NCBI GenBank assembly: GCA_016709845.1
Contig: JADJMA010000009.1
Coordinates: 115,086 to 179,085 of the forward strand
DNA from: Flammeovirgaceae bacterium
GTDB taxonomy: Bacteria > Bacteroidota > Bacteroidia > Cytophagales > Cyclobacteriaceae
DNA: 64,000 bases
Direction: 5' to 3'
The position numbers and the translations under genes were made by a program. Below the pieces are notes generated by a model. That model did no database searches. It saw nothing but the letters and a program-made list of their open reading frames with translations, and was not told where the DNA came from. Positions 1-9,293 of this stretch are shown in pieces; within the stretch, counting starts at the first letter, position 1, and the number at the start of each line of letters is the position of its first letter.

Positions 1-1285
1 GTTTGCTGTAACTTTTTTACCCAGCTCTACTCCCTTGTCGCATGATGGCTGGTAGTGAATTCCTCCAAAGACCCGACTGTCGGACATTTCTTTCGACATG
101 GCTCGAAACGAAGTGTAAGATCTGTCGGGCAAGCCTAAATATTTATAGGTGTTTAACGTAAAGGCAAAGTTGTCTCCCAGCACATCGGTGAGTGCTTCCG
201 CCACAGCGGCACTAATGGTAGCGTGTGCAGCAGGGAACTCCGGATGCCCAGGTGTATTAAAAAGTGCATTCCAAGTATCGTGTTTCATAACATTACGAAT
301 GTAGGTGATGGGCCTTACAACATTGAATGAATACTTATTGGTAAAGCATATAACGGTGGCATCACTTTGTGCTATCCCCACTTTTACGGAGGCTAATGCA
401 GCCACATCCAATTTAGGTGATGCTTTTACTAATACTTGTGATAATATTGGAATAAAGTGGCCACCTCCAGGATAGCCTGGTACGTCCCGGTGATAAATTG
501 CCATAGCAGTTTGTTCGGGTGTTAACACCAAAGATTTATCATATACATTCTTCACCATATTATAGAATTCCGATCCAACTTCTTCTGAATAAGCATGTGG
601 AGGTGACAGCGTAGTTCCTTCTGCAACACCGGGTACCAGTAGTCTGCGTTGACTGGCATATGGATTTGTGGCAGCTGGCATATTAGGTGGGTGTAGATAC
701 CCACGTTCCTGGAGTGCCAGAGGGTACGTAAGGAGGGTTGGTGTTGGCTGAGCCATCCGTCAATGCCCATTCAAACACCTTTGTTGCTACGGCTTTTCCG
801 AAATCAGCGGATCGTTGTAAAACGGCAGCATCCTCATCACTAGCGAAGCTCGCATGCAAGGCTATTTCCAGACTGTCGATGCTGGCCTTATTTGCCGCAC
901 TCGCTCCCGGAAAAAGTTTTCGATTGATCTCGGCAAGTGCCGCGTTTCCTGATGCAGCCCAGTGATACAACTGCCCCGATTCTATCAAAGGCATTGCCGG
1001 AAAATCTGTAAGCTGACCTTGAAGAGTATGATGCGTAGGCATGCCATTTAATACGGCTTCATAAAGCGCGATGCCGCTGTATGCCTGAGCACGATCGGAG
1101 GCCTGCGACTTTATATCTGCTGGAAGGGGAACGCGCAGCATACGTGCTTGGATATCCAGCCATTTAATCACAAGCTCTGAAGAATAGACTTCCGTCCCTT
1201 TAGATATAACGGGATCATCACTATTGCAGCTAACTGATATAGCAGTAAGGCATGCCAAGATTGCAATCATTTTTAAGATTTTCAT
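1..1285 (-). CDS. Vanadium-dependent haloperoxidase / PAP2-like secreted protein, partial, frameshifted
   Basis: The N-terminal part (683-1285) begins with a hydrophobic signal segment that ends in a Cys, so it may be a lipoprotein. It carries the helical DIQARMLR...YEAVL region typical of bacterial vanadium haloperoxidase-like proteins. A stop near 683 is caused by one extra base in a CCC run; past it the frame continues to the window edge. That half includes HPEFPAAHATISAA and FGGIHYQPSCDKGVELG, which match the vanadate/phosphate-binding motifs of the PAP2/haloperoxidase fold. The C-terminus lies outside the window. The family oxidises halides or acts as a phosphatase, and the substrate here cannot be told. 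The adjacent AraC regulator may or may not control it. Confidence 0.75.
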
Positions 1286-1400
1286 AATATTAAGGATTAG
1301 TTGCGTGAACTTGATTACGCAAGTAAAACTACTGCTACCCTTCGCTGGTAGGATTATCCTATAAGTCTTAAAAACTATCTAAAAAGTCGTTTTGGCTGGG

Positions 1401-2274
1401 TCAGCTGCCCATTTGTGTCCGGTACTTGAGAGGGGTCATCGAGAGCTTCTCCTTAAATACACGGTTGAAATGCGTGATGCTTTCCGAAACCACTTTCCGA
1501 AGCAATCTGATGTACGGGATTGTGTGAACTAGTCAATTGGTCGCACGCCAGTTCCAATCGTTTTGTCAATAACCATTTGCCGGGTGTGGTGCCAAATACT
1601 TCAGCGAATTCTTTTTTGAAATTGGTGAGGCTACGGTTTGTGAGCTTTGCAAAATCAGGCAATGAAAGGTTGTACATAAAGTTTAATTCCATCACCTCGG
1701 CAAAATCTGCATGGCGATCGGTCACTACCGAATTAATATAAGACAATAGATCATCGTTCGACCCATCTAAAAATATATTGAAGATAAGCTCCTTCATTTT
1801 CAGTTCAAGCAGTGCTTCGTTAGGGGAGGATTCTGCACAAAATATGGTAACAGGCCATTAAAATAGGATTCCAGCGTGCTGTTAGCATTGATTTCCCATA
1901 ACAATTCTCTGGTGACTCTGCCAGGTTTATTCTTGATGTTGAGACGGCTTCTGAATTCGTTTTACAAAAGCTCTCAAATAACTGTCATCCACAGCGAACA
2001 CCACAACTTTCCATGCTTCGTCATGAAACTTTCCTTGTTGGAATGCACTCTTACGTAGAAAGAATAGTGATCCTTCCTTTGCGTTAATAGTTTTCTCTGG
2101 CCTGACAACTCGCCTCTCGCCTTGAATGGTATAAATGAAATGATTTAAGTGGGTGTAGAGGTTTGCCCATTCAGTCATTTGTGGGCAATTGTAATTGACG
2201 ATCAAGCCATTCTTGACCTTAAGCTTACTAAAATAGGTTGAATTACTAAGGATGGCTTCCGCAATGTTTAGCAT
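1401..2274 (-). CDS. AraC-family transcriptional regulator, frameshifted
   Basis: The N-terminal half (1927-2274, start Met in MLNIAEAIL) looks like the cupin-like sensor domain of AraC regulators. The C-terminal half has two helix-turn-helix units. The first reads LSLPDFAKLTNRSLTNFKKE. The second is restored as SGFESITHFNRVFKEKLSMTP by skipping one extra G near 1486, and is the classic AraC signature. Further breaks lie near 1930 and in a CCCC run near 1828. After repair the protein ends at 1401. An in-frame upstream Met at 2319 exists, but the downstream start fits the family better. The effector and target genes are unknown; the divergent side has no close gene. Confidence 0.78.
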
Positions 2275-2498
2275 AATAGCTTCATGCTTGGGAAAATAGC
2301 AAGCACTATGAAAGTACAAAAAACAAATTGATTATAACAGAGTGACTTTGAAGTGTTTTAGTGTAGTTCAAAAATGTTTTTGATAGGTATGCCGTGCGTT
2401 ATTGTTGGCGCTGACCTACCATCTTGATCTTTTTTTCATTAAACCCTCACCTTTGTTGAGGTTCTTCTCCAATAGAAATTATCAAAATCAATTTCAAA

Positions 2499-2526
2499 AA
2501 AAAGAGGCTACCTTCCAGCAACCTCT
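2499..2526 (-). terminator. Rho-independent terminator after superoxide dismutase
   Basis: On the minus strand AAGAGGTTGC pairs with GTAGCCTCTT around a six-base loop, followed by a run of seven T. It lies just downstream of the dismutase stop codon. Confidence 0.8.
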
Positions 2527-2548
2527 TCAATTCAATTTTTAAAAAAAA

Positions 2549-3151
2549 CTATTTCGCAAAGCGGCTTGCCACTTCACTCCAGTTTACCACATTCCAAAAT
2601 GCGTTTGCATAATCTGGTCTACGGTTTTGATAATTCAAATAGTAGGCATGCTCCCACACATCTAATCCTAAAATCGGAGTGCCTTTTACTTCGGCAACAT
2701 CCATCAACGGATTATCCTGATTAGGTGTTGAGGTGATTGCTAATTTGCCAGAAGCATCTTTTATTAGCCAAGCCCAGCCTGAACCAAATCGAGTGGCCGC
2801 GGCTGTATTAAATTTTGTTTTCATTTCATCGAATGAACCGAAGGCTGCATTGATAGCATCTGCCAGTGCATCCGTAGGTGTTCCACCTGCATTCGGTGCC
2901 ATCACCGTCCAGAATAGAGAGTGATTGTAGTGACCCCCTCCGTTGTTGCGCACGGCTGCCGGGTATTTAGAAATGGTTGCACAAATCTCTTCAATGCTAA
3001 GGCTTTCTTCGGGCTTGCCGGCTACAGCATTGTTTAAGTTGGTTACATACGCGTTGTGATGTTTTCCGTGGTGAATCTCCATGGTCCGTGCATCGATATG
3101 AGGCTCTAGTGCATTAAACGCATACGGTAATGCGGGAAGGGTGAATGCCAT
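2549..3151 (-). CDS. Fe/Mn superoxide dismutase
   Basis: An intact 200-residue protein that converts superoxide to oxygen and peroxide. The family hallmarks are in order: the N-terminal helical hairpin with the first metal-ligand His in MEIHHGKHHNAYV, the second in NNGGGHYNHSLFW, and the Asp and His of LDVWEHAYYLNYQNRR near the C-terminus. The length is normal for the family and there is no signal peptide, so it should be cytoplasmic. Sequence alone does not settle whether iron or manganese is used. It is a single-gene unit with its own terminator and a candidate -7 element 29 bases upstream. Confidence 0.97.
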   Translation of the reverse strand: MAFTLPALPYAFNALEPHIDARTMEIHHGKHHNAYVTNLNNAVAGKPEESLSIEEICATISKYPAAVRNNGGGHYNHSLFWTVMAPNAGGTPTDALADAINAAFGSFDEMKTKFNTAAATRFGSGWAWLIKDASGKLAITSTPNQDNPLMDVAEVKGTPILGLDVWEHAYYLNYQNRRPDYANAFWNVVNWSEVASRFAK

Positions 3152-3179
3152 AATTATTAAGATTTAGTTTTATGATTAA

Positions 3180-3187
3180 CAAATATA
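3180..3187 (-). promoter_or_regulatory. Candidate Bacteroidota -7 element of the dismutase gene
   Basis: The minus strand reads TATATTTG, an exact match to the TAnnTTTG -7 consensus of Bacteroidota, 29-36 bases before the ATG. No well-placed TTG -33 element is visible, so this is tentative. Confidence 0.4.
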
Positions 3188-3376
3188 CATATACAACCCG
3201 CATAAGAGGCGAAAAGTTTAGTTCAAATTACTATAATGTGTTATTCCAATAATGCAGCACTGTTAGAATTGACAATTGGCAACTTATTCAATTGACAAAA
3301 AATTGATTATGGATGAGGATTTTTGTCAACTGTTCATTCCTTTAACCTTTGAACAATGATAAACCACCAGAGAGTA

Positions 3377-3721
3377 CTAGATCTTTCTCGCCTTGTAGCC
3401 CTCTTTCACCAAGATAGCCATTATTTTATCCCGTGCATCCCCTTGGATGAGAATAGAGCCATCTTTCATGGAACCTCCTACCCCACATTTCGTTTTTAAA
3501 AGTTTGGTCAGGGTTTCCATATCCGCAGTAGTTCCAATAAAACCACTAACAAGGGTTACTTGCTTACCGGCTCGCCCGCTATTGTCCATTTGCACCCGCA
3601 ACATCTGCTTACCCGGAGGTAGCGTTGCAGACTGCTCACCAGCTGCCTGGTCATACGAAAAATCATCGTTAGTGGAGTACACCACTCCTACCCGGGTTTT
3701 CCAATCATTTTTCTTGCTCAT
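3377..3721 (-). CDS. SUI1/eIF1-like translation factor (YciH type)
   Basis: An intact 114-residue protein. The C-terminal two thirds is the SUI1 fold: MLRVQMDNSGRAGKQVTLVSG, then LLKTKCGVGGSMKDGSILIQGD and a final GYKARKI. This is the bacterial YciH group related to eukaryotic eIF1, thought to influence start-codon selection or initiation fidelity. Its ATG overlaps the stop codon of the upstream DnaJ-domain gene (ATGA), so the two are probably translationally coupled. Confidence 0.92.
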   Translation of the reverse strand: MSKKNDWKTRVGVVYSTNDDFSYDQAAGEQSATLPPGKQMLRVQMDNSGRAGKQVTLVSGFIGTTADMETLTKLLKTKCGVGGSMKDGSILIQGDARDKIMAILVKEGYKARKI

Positions 3722-4503
3722 ATTTTAAAACTATGAATTCGAAGAAAGATAAAACTCAAAAGCATGAGTACAAAATTTACCACACCCAGGTTAAATCGAA
3801 ACTCAATACCTTTCCAATAAAAGGTACCCAATAGTGAAGTAATCAAAAGAACCAACGGTATGAAAATAAAATTACCATAAATGGAAACAGGGATTTTAGT
3901 TTTAAAATGTGTTGTTTCATTTTCCAATATCAAAGGAACAGCGAATAGGGCCGATGTATAAATCACAATCTGCGATCCTCGTTTAAACTCACTCGCAGTT
4001 TGAGGATTTAAACTTATTTTATCTCCATCCTGAAGCTCCAACTGCATCGATTGGCTGCCCCGATACTCACTTCTGCTTTGGGTCTTTACTACTTCTTTAC
4101 GTTGCTTATCGGATGGAAGCGTTAGGTCGGCAATTAAGATGGCTGAGAAAAGCAGTGCCATGCGCGATACAAACACAGCATGCCGTAGGTAGGTACGCAT
4201 GGTCTCCAGCATTTCCTTCCTCTTGGAGGGTGGCGAATAACTACCGGGTGGCCTTGGGCGATACCTTGGATCTCTATGGGGTGTTCGCTCGGCAACGCCT
4301 TTCAGCAATCGATCGTAGTCAAATTTATTCTGCGGGTCACCTAAAATTTCGTAGGCTTCATTTACTTCTTTAAAGATGGCCTCTGCTTCTTTGGAGTGGT
4401 TTCTATCAGGATGAAACTGCAAAGCTAACTTGCGATACGCTTGCTTTATTTCGAAGGCCTGCGCGTTCGTAGTAAGACCTAATATGAAATAATAGTTTTT
4501 CAA
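3718..4503 (-). CDS. J-domain membrane protein (DnaJ-like)
   Basis: The N-terminus is a J domain of about 65 residues (NYYFILGL..., HPDRN motif, YEILGDP...YDRLL). A basic, proline-rich linker follows, then three or four hydrophobic segments typical of membrane helices. It is probably an Hsp70 co-chaperone anchored at the membrane; the partner is unknown. The frame stays open upstream to an ATG at 4563, but that stretch overlaps a strong terminator hairpin of the preceding uspA-like gene. The TTG at 4503, directly before KNYYFILGL, is therefore the better start. It overlaps the next gene (SUI1-like) by four bases. Confidence 0.85.
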   Translation of the reverse strand: MKNYYFILGLTTNAQAFEIKQAYRKLALQFHPDRNHSKEAEAIFKEVNEAYEILGDPQNKFDYDRLLKGVAERTPHRDPRYRPRPPGSYSPPSKRKEMLETMRTYLRHAVFVSRMALLFSAILIADLTLPSDKQRKEVVKTQSRSEYRGSQSMQLELQDGDKISLNPQTASEFKRGSQIVIYTSALFAVPLILENETTHFKTKIPVSIYGNFIFIPLVLLITSLLGTFYWKGIEFRFNLGVVNFVLMLLSFIFLRIHSFKI

Positions 4504-4512
4504 CTCATTATA

Positions 4513-4549
4513 AAGATAAAAAGAAAAGCCTCCTGATTCCAGAAGGCTT
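4513..4549 (-). terminator. Rho-independent terminator of the UspA gene
   Basis: On the minus strand AAGCCTTCTG and CAGGAGGCTT form a ten-base stem (one mismatch-type pair) with an ATTC-type loop, followed by TTCTTTTT. It sits 24 bases past the UspA stop and inside the longest open frame of the next gene, which argues for a later start of that gene. Confidence 0.8.
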
Positions 4550-4572
4550 AACATTTGAAACAAGGAGTTGGT

Positions 4573-5424
4573 TTAGCGTTTCACCACAAAGGTCAATACC
4601 GGGCGTTTTGCATGCCCTACAACATCCTCGGCAATACTGCCAGCCATAACATGGGCAAAACCCGTGCGTCCGTGTGTAGCCATGGCTATCATGTCTGCAT
4701 CAATGCTTTCAGCAAAGTGAACAATACCATCTTCCTCGGTAATATCATTAAAGATATTAATCGTGTAGTTTTTCAAGCCTAATTTTTTCGCAAACTTTTT
4801 CATGTAATCGAGCACGATGTAATCGCGCTGAAAATCACTGGGCGTATTGATTCGAACCAAATGGATGGTGGAATCGTAAATCTTCTGAGTATTCTTAATC
4901 ATCCGCGAAAAAATTTCTTCGTCTTTATGCATAGCCGTAGCATAAACAATATTTTTAAAATCAATTTTTGCCGGCTTTTTATGGATGCTCAATACTGGGC
5001 ATTTGGCATGACGTAGTACCCGCTCGGGATTTGAACCGATTACCATCTCTTCCAGTTTCGAGCGACCACGGGTACCCATTACCACTAAATCCACTTTTTG
5101 CTCAGCAATAATAGTACGCATGCCATGAAAGGGATTCCCTAAACGTAGTTCGCCATTGACCTTCACCGAGGAAAAACGAGAGTCTAACACTAAATTCTCC
5201 AATTGGGCTTTAGCTTTTTCTATAAGTTTAAGAGTAAATAATTTATCTGACCAGTTTTGCTTGGTTTTCCATTCACCCATAATCGAAAGTGAACTTTGGC
5301 CTGCTTCTTCAACAACATGCAGTACTGTTATTTCTGAGTTTGCCTTCTTGGCGATTTCTACCGCTACCTCCAAGGCACTAATGGATATTTTAGAAAAATC
5401 GGTTGGAACAAGAATGTTTTTCAT
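4573..5424 (-). CDS. Tandem universal stress protein (UspA family)
   Basis: An intact 283-residue protein with two consecutive Usp domains. Domain 1 starts MKNILVPTDFS and ends with the nucleotide-loop motif MGTRGRSKLEEMVIGSNPERV...CPVL. Domain 2 begins near KNIVYATAM and ends with MATHGRTGFAHVMAGSIAEDVV...RPVLTF. Both keep the GxxG-9x-G(S) pattern of ATP-binding Usp proteins. It is probably a cytoplasmic stress or energy-state protein. Tandem Usp proteins are common in Bacteroidota and are often found near respiratory genes, as here beside the cbb3 oxidase operon. Confidence 0.93.
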   Translation of the reverse strand: MKNILVPTDFSKISISALEVAVEIAKKANSEITVLHVVEEAGQSSLSIMGEWKTKQNWSDKLFTLKLIEKAKAQLENLVLDSRFSSVKVNGELRLGNPFHGMRTIIAEQKVDLVVMGTRGRSKLEEMVIGSNPERVLRHAKCPVLSIHKKPAKIDFKNIVYATAMHKDEEIFSRMIKNTQKIYDSTIHLVRINTPSDFQRDYIVLDYMKKFAKKLGLKNYTINIFNDITEEDGIVHFAESIDADMIAMATHGRTGFAHVMAGSIAEDVVGHAKRPVLTFVVKR

Positions 5425-5500
5425 GGGAACTTTTTTTAAATTATTTTCACTTTAGTATCTCGACTAAAAATACGGAATTCACTCCAAATTTAAAATTCTT

Positions 5501-6184
5501 TCAGGGGCAAATAACTTCTTTTGGGTCTTTGCCAAAGAGCTGATTATGTGATTCGCCACCGTGCACGATAAATACGCGGCCAATCAACCAGATTCCTATA
5601 AAAATAAATACTACGGTTGTAATTTTTTGATAATTGATTTGAATACGTCTGAAGCCCACGCCCATTAGCCAGGTTAGTCCTATCATTACCGGCCAAGTGC
5701 CAATACCAAATAACAACATATAATAGAAGCCATCCCATGCCGATGGAAGAATAAAGCAATAACTCATAGCCAGATAGGTTAACCCGCAGGGCAATAGCCC
5801 GTTTAGCATGCCGGTTACGAATATGGCTGATCCACCCTTTCGTTGAAGCCAGTAATGAAATAATTGTTTGAGTTTTATCGTGAATTTATTTATGGCTTGG
5901 GTAAAATAAGGAATGCGAACTCCTGAAATAGCACCAAAGCCCATCAGTAGAAATACAGAACCAACAACAATTGAAATAATACTTTGATAAGAGGTAAGCA
6001 TAAAAAGACTTCCAAAGCCTGCCGCCATGGCCCCCAAAAAACCGTAAACAAGTACCCGGCCTGTATTATAAATTATCTTATATCGCAGAAATGGTTTCTT
6101 GGAAGTTATGGCCATAGCCAGCGGACTACACATGCCTGCGCAATGTAAACTACCTGCTAAACCCATGACCAACGCAGTCCACAT
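5501..6184 (-). CDS. SafE/UreH-type membrane protein of the cbb3 assembly operon
   Basis: 227 residues with about six transmembrane segments. It starts WTALVMGLAGSLHCAGMCSPLAMAI, where the GSLHCxGMC Cys motif is typical of the sulfite-exporter/UreH-like family (COG2836). A second motif, GMLNGLLPCGLTY, is also characteristic. Members encoded next to ccoG and fixH are associated with cbb3 oxidase maturation or metal supply; the exact role is inferred. It is the last gene of the operon, and its ATG lies two bases after the fixH stop. Confidence 0.85.
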   Translation of the reverse strand: MWTALVMGLAGSLHCAGMCSPLAMAITSKKPFLRYKIIYNTGRVLVYGFLGAMAAGFGSLFMLTSYQSIISIVVGSVFLLMGFGAISGVRIPYFTQAINKFTIKLKQLFHYWLQRKGGSAIFVTGMLNGLLPCGLTYLAMSYCFILPSAWDGFYYMLLFGIGTWPVMIGLTWLMGVGFRRIQINYQKITTVVFIFIGIWLIGRVFIVHGGESHNQLFGKDPKEVICP

Positions 6185-6186
6185 GA

Positions 6187-6607
6187 TTATAGAACCATTA
6201 GTTTTTCGAGATAATAATCTTTGCCAGCCATTGTCCAGGTTAAACTAACCCGGTATAGACCCGGCTCCCAGATCTTCAATTCGAAGGATTGAGTATCACC
6301 CGGATACAGCAGAAATATCAAAGGTATGATCCAGACGAGAGTCGGAAGGTCTTAATACAATTAGCTTACCCTTTTCCATACTGGATAAAGCTGAATAGGC
6401 AATTATTATTGAATGGTCTTTACTTTTAAGCTGTGGTTGTTCTGCCAGTGCCTGCGTGTTTTCCTGTTGAGCCATTTTTTCACTGTGCTTCAACTCTTCG
6501 ACATAGTAATTTTTAGAAACCAACCCAATATCGCCTTTCGTTCCAACAACCAATAGGGTTACTATAAACACAATAAAGAGCGCAAAGGCCACCACAATCC
6601 ATTTCAT
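6187..6607 (-). CDS. fixH: FixH/CcoH family oxidase accessory protein, frameshifted
   Basis: A small membrane protein with one N-terminal helix (MKWIVVAFALFIVFIVTLLVVG) and a periplasmic domain. The first frame ends at 6296. Removing one base near 6301 continues with GDTQSFELKIWEPGLYRVSL and a stop at 6187, which restores the FixH-like domain of about 140 residues. The family is needed for stable cbb3 oxidase assembly. It sits between ccoG and the SafE-like gene, as usual in Bacteroidota. Confidence 0.82.
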
Positions 6608-6637
6608 GATCTGTACATTAAATATTTGATTACGTAA

Positions 6638-8089
6638 TCATTGAGTTTTCATTTTCACAATAGGCCCGATAAATTTTGCCTTGGCAGTCTCTACCTTTTC
6701 CCCATTTTGATAAATGCCCAACTCAATAACTGTTTTCATAGATGAGATAGCCGACTCCGGTAACTTCACCATAATCATGCCCTTTAGAATACCCTCCTTA
6801 GGCACCACAATAGCTGGGTCTCCGATTTTCATATACGTTGCCTCAGCCGGACTTTCTATTTTTACTTCTAACGGTATATCATCGTAGGTTTTATTAAGAA
6901 ACTCGATCGTATACAAATTTGTAATCTGTCCATCATCTGTTTTTGTATATAGCGTTCCCGGCACTTTCAAAATAGTTGTCTCTATATCAGCACGGGTAAA
7001 AATTAGATAACTTAATAAGGTAATGAGTGCCGTTAGTACAATCAAGTAACCTGCAATACGGGGTGTAAACAATTTTTGAGCCCCTTCCTTTATTGCTGTA
7101 TAGGATGATAATCGAATCAGCCCTTTGGGCTTATTGATTTTGATCATCACATCATCGCACGCATCCATGCAAGCCGTGCAGTTAACACACTCTAATTGCG
7201 TTCCATTACGAATATCAATACCGGTAGGGCATACATGGATACACAGTTTACAATCAATACAATCTCCTTGCTTTTCTGTTATGGTCGACTGATTTTTTTT
7301 GAGCTTGCCGCGAGGTTCACCCCGTAGCCAGTCATAGGCCACAACAATTGAATCTTTAACAAGAAGCACTCCCTGCAGGCGGCCATACGGGCAAACTGCA
7401 ATACAAGCTTGCTCTCGAAAATAGGCAAAGACTCCGTAGAAAACTCCGGTGAAAGCGATCAACCCAATAAAGCCAGCCATGTTTTCCGTGGGCGGTTGGC
7501 TAACAATTTCTTTTACCTGATCGATACCAATCAGGTAGGCCATAGTGGTGTGGGAAATTAAAATTGAAATCAAAACAAAGATTAACTGCTTTGCTCCTTT
7601 TTTTAAAATACGTTCCCCGTTCCAAGGCCCCTTATTCAACCGTCTTTGGGCGTTGGCATCTCCTTCAATCCAATATTCAATTTTACGGAAAACCATTTCC
7701 ATAAAAAGAGTTTGGGGGCAAGCCCAGCCACACCACAATCGCCCAAAAGCAACCGTAAATAAAATTACAAATACGAATAGAGTAATGAGAGTTAGCGCCA
7801 ATAGAAAAAAATCCTGAGGCCAAAACACCTGACCAAAAAAGATAAACTTCCGCTCAAAAATATTAAAGAGCATAAAGGGCCTTCCGTTCAACGTAATGAA
7901 AGGCCCTGCAAAAAAAATGGAAAGCAAAAAAGTGGTAACCAGAATTCTTAGGCGGTGGTAGTGACCGGATGGCTTTTTAGGATAAATCCAAATCCGTTTT
8001 CCTTTTTCATCAACCGTAGCCATGGAGTTTCTAAACTCCTCCTCATATTCGTAAAAATTCTGCTCAGTACTTTCCTTCATAACTTCCAT
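6638..8089 (-). CDS. ccoG: CcoG/FixG cytochrome c oxidase accessory iron-sulfur protein
   Basis: An intact polyferredoxin-like membrane protein of about 480 residues. It has N-terminal membrane helices, a conserved WCGWACPQTLFMEMVFRKIEYWIEG block, and EQACIAVCPYGRLQG. Two [4Fe-4S] motifs follow (CIDCKLCIHVCPTG and CVNCTACMDACDD), then a last helix and a C-terminal Ig-like domain. CcoG is involved in copper reduction or delivery for cbb3 oxidase. Met codons at 8104, 8089 and 8080 are all possible starts; 8089 or 8080 fits homologues best. It lies downstream of ccoP in the same operon. Confidence 0.95.
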   Translation of the reverse strand: MEVMKESTEQNFYEYEEEFRNSMATVDEKGKRIWIYPKKPSGHYHRLRILVTTFLLSIFFAGPFITLNGRPFMLFNIFERKFIFFGQVFWPQDFFLLALTLITLFVFVILFTVAFGRLWCGWACPQTLFMEMVFRKIEYWIEGDANAQRRLNKGPWNGERILKKGAKQLIFVLISILISHTTMAYLIGIDQVKEIVSQPPTENMAGFIGLIAFTGVFYGVFAYFREQACIAVCPYGRLQGVLLVKDSIVVAYDWLRGEPRGKLKKNQSTITEKQGDCIDCKLCIHVCPTGIDIRNGTQLECVNCTACMDACDDVMIKINKPKGLIRLSSYTAIKEGAQKLFTPRIAGYLIVLTALITLLSYLIFTRADIETTILKVPGTLYTKTDDGQITNLYTIEFLNKTYDDIPLEVKIESPAEATYMKIGDPAIVVPKEGILKGMIMVKLPESAISSMKTVIELGIYQNGEKVETAKAKFIGPIVKMKTQ

Positions 8090-8169
8090 TCCAATAAATA
8101 ACAAAAGACACCTTTAAAACATTTCATCCATGCACACAAAATCAGACAAATTTTTAAAAGTGCCTTACA

Positions 8170-9082
8170 TTACAAACTCGCTTGTGTTTTGGTCGAATCT
8201 GTACTTACAGCTTTAGGAACATAAAGGTCTCCTTCTAGTTTTTTAGGATTTTCGGGATTAGACCCTTTTAGGGTAAGAATATAGTTGGCAACATTCTGCA
8301 TCTTTTCCGGGCTAATAAATCCTTCCCACGAAATCATATTAGTACCCTGTACCCCGTGGCGGACCACTGTAAAAATATCTTGAATCGATCCTCCATGCTT
8401 CCAATATTCATCTGTCAGATTAGGTCCTATTTCGCCTCCAGCATCTTTGCGTGGCAGGATGCACAATTGCTTAAGAAGGTGGTTTTGCCATCGGCCAAAG
8501 CAGTCGGGTCGGTTATAATAGACACGTTTGTTTCATCAATAATAGCTACCGGATTAGAAGCCTTTAACTTACGGGCTTGCTCATCGGCCTGAGCCACTTG
8601 TGTTTCATATTCCTGAATCTGTAGGGGTAGCGTATCAGACACATGATAAAATATCAGATATACAATGGCAAATAAAATCGAACCAACGAACAAACCCGTC
8701 CACCAAGGAGGAAGGTGATTATCCAGTTCGCGAATACCATCATAGTTATGATCCAGCATAATTTCCTTTTCCTTCTCTAACGGAACAAAATCATTTGACT
8801 TGCTCCATAAAGTGGACCAGAAAGAAGGTTCTTCTTTATAGGCAATCCCTAATCGTTCTGAACGCTCTTTCGTTGCTTGTTTCGCCATATAGTTGAGCAC
8901 GCGTAGCATATAGATTGCGACCAGCAACACCAGTATGACAACTACAAAAAGGAATCCCATCACCACGTAAAATGAAAACATGGGATCATTGGCCATAGAT
9001 GCCGGTGCCTCTTTAGCCGCCTGACCAAAACTGGAATTAGCCATACCGAGCACCGTTATGAAAATAGTATTATTCGTTTCAT
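8170..9082 (-). CDS. ccoP: CcoP, cbb3 oxidase subunit III (mono-haem), frameshifted
   Basis: The repaired reading starts MKRIILFF..., a signal-like segment, then has a membrane helix (FYVVMGFLFVVVILVLLVAIYML). The FixP-type N-terminal region follows (LDNHLPPWWTGLFVGSILFAIVYLIFYH), then one cytochrome c domain (NCASCHAKDAGGEIGPNLTDEYW ... MISWEGFISPEKMQNVANYILTL). Breaks lie near 9060 and near 8450. Only one CxxCH is present, whereas proteobacterial CcoP has two; single-haem versions are usual in Bacteroidota. The subunit passes electrons to CcoO and CcoN. Confidence 0.9.
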
Positions 9083-9086
9083 GGTG

Positions 9087-9282
9087 TTATTGAATTAAAG
9101 ATTCTGCATCTGAATTAAGTTCTGATCCATCATGAAGTGGCTTTTGGCTCATTTCATCCATGAATTTTTGTCAGCCGTGAAAACCCATATCAGCAACACG
9201 ATAAAGAAGACAAAAAGATAACGAAGGAGATCACCGGCCAAATCGCAATGTGATCCATACCCTCAAGAATATTTTTATACAT
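9087..9282 (-). CDS. ccoQ: CcoQ-like small subunit of cbb3 oxidase, frameshifted
   Basis: A short gene between ccoNO and ccoP. It reads MYKNILEGMDHIAIWPVISFVIF, and after a one-base correction FVFFIVLLIWVFTADK, giving one membrane helix. A second correction gives MDEMSQKPLHDGS and a stop at 9087, three bases before the ccoP ATG. Position, size (about 60 residues) and single-helix layout match CcoQ/FixQ, which stabilises the oxidase complex. Two indels in under 200 bases keep confidence moderate. Confidence 0.7.
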
Positions 9283-9293
9283 AGCTGTTTGGG

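Noticed and set aside
5544..5759. A 71-codon minus-strand frame inside the SafE-like gene
   Set aside because: It is a shadow frame of a conserved membrane protein gene with no own motif.
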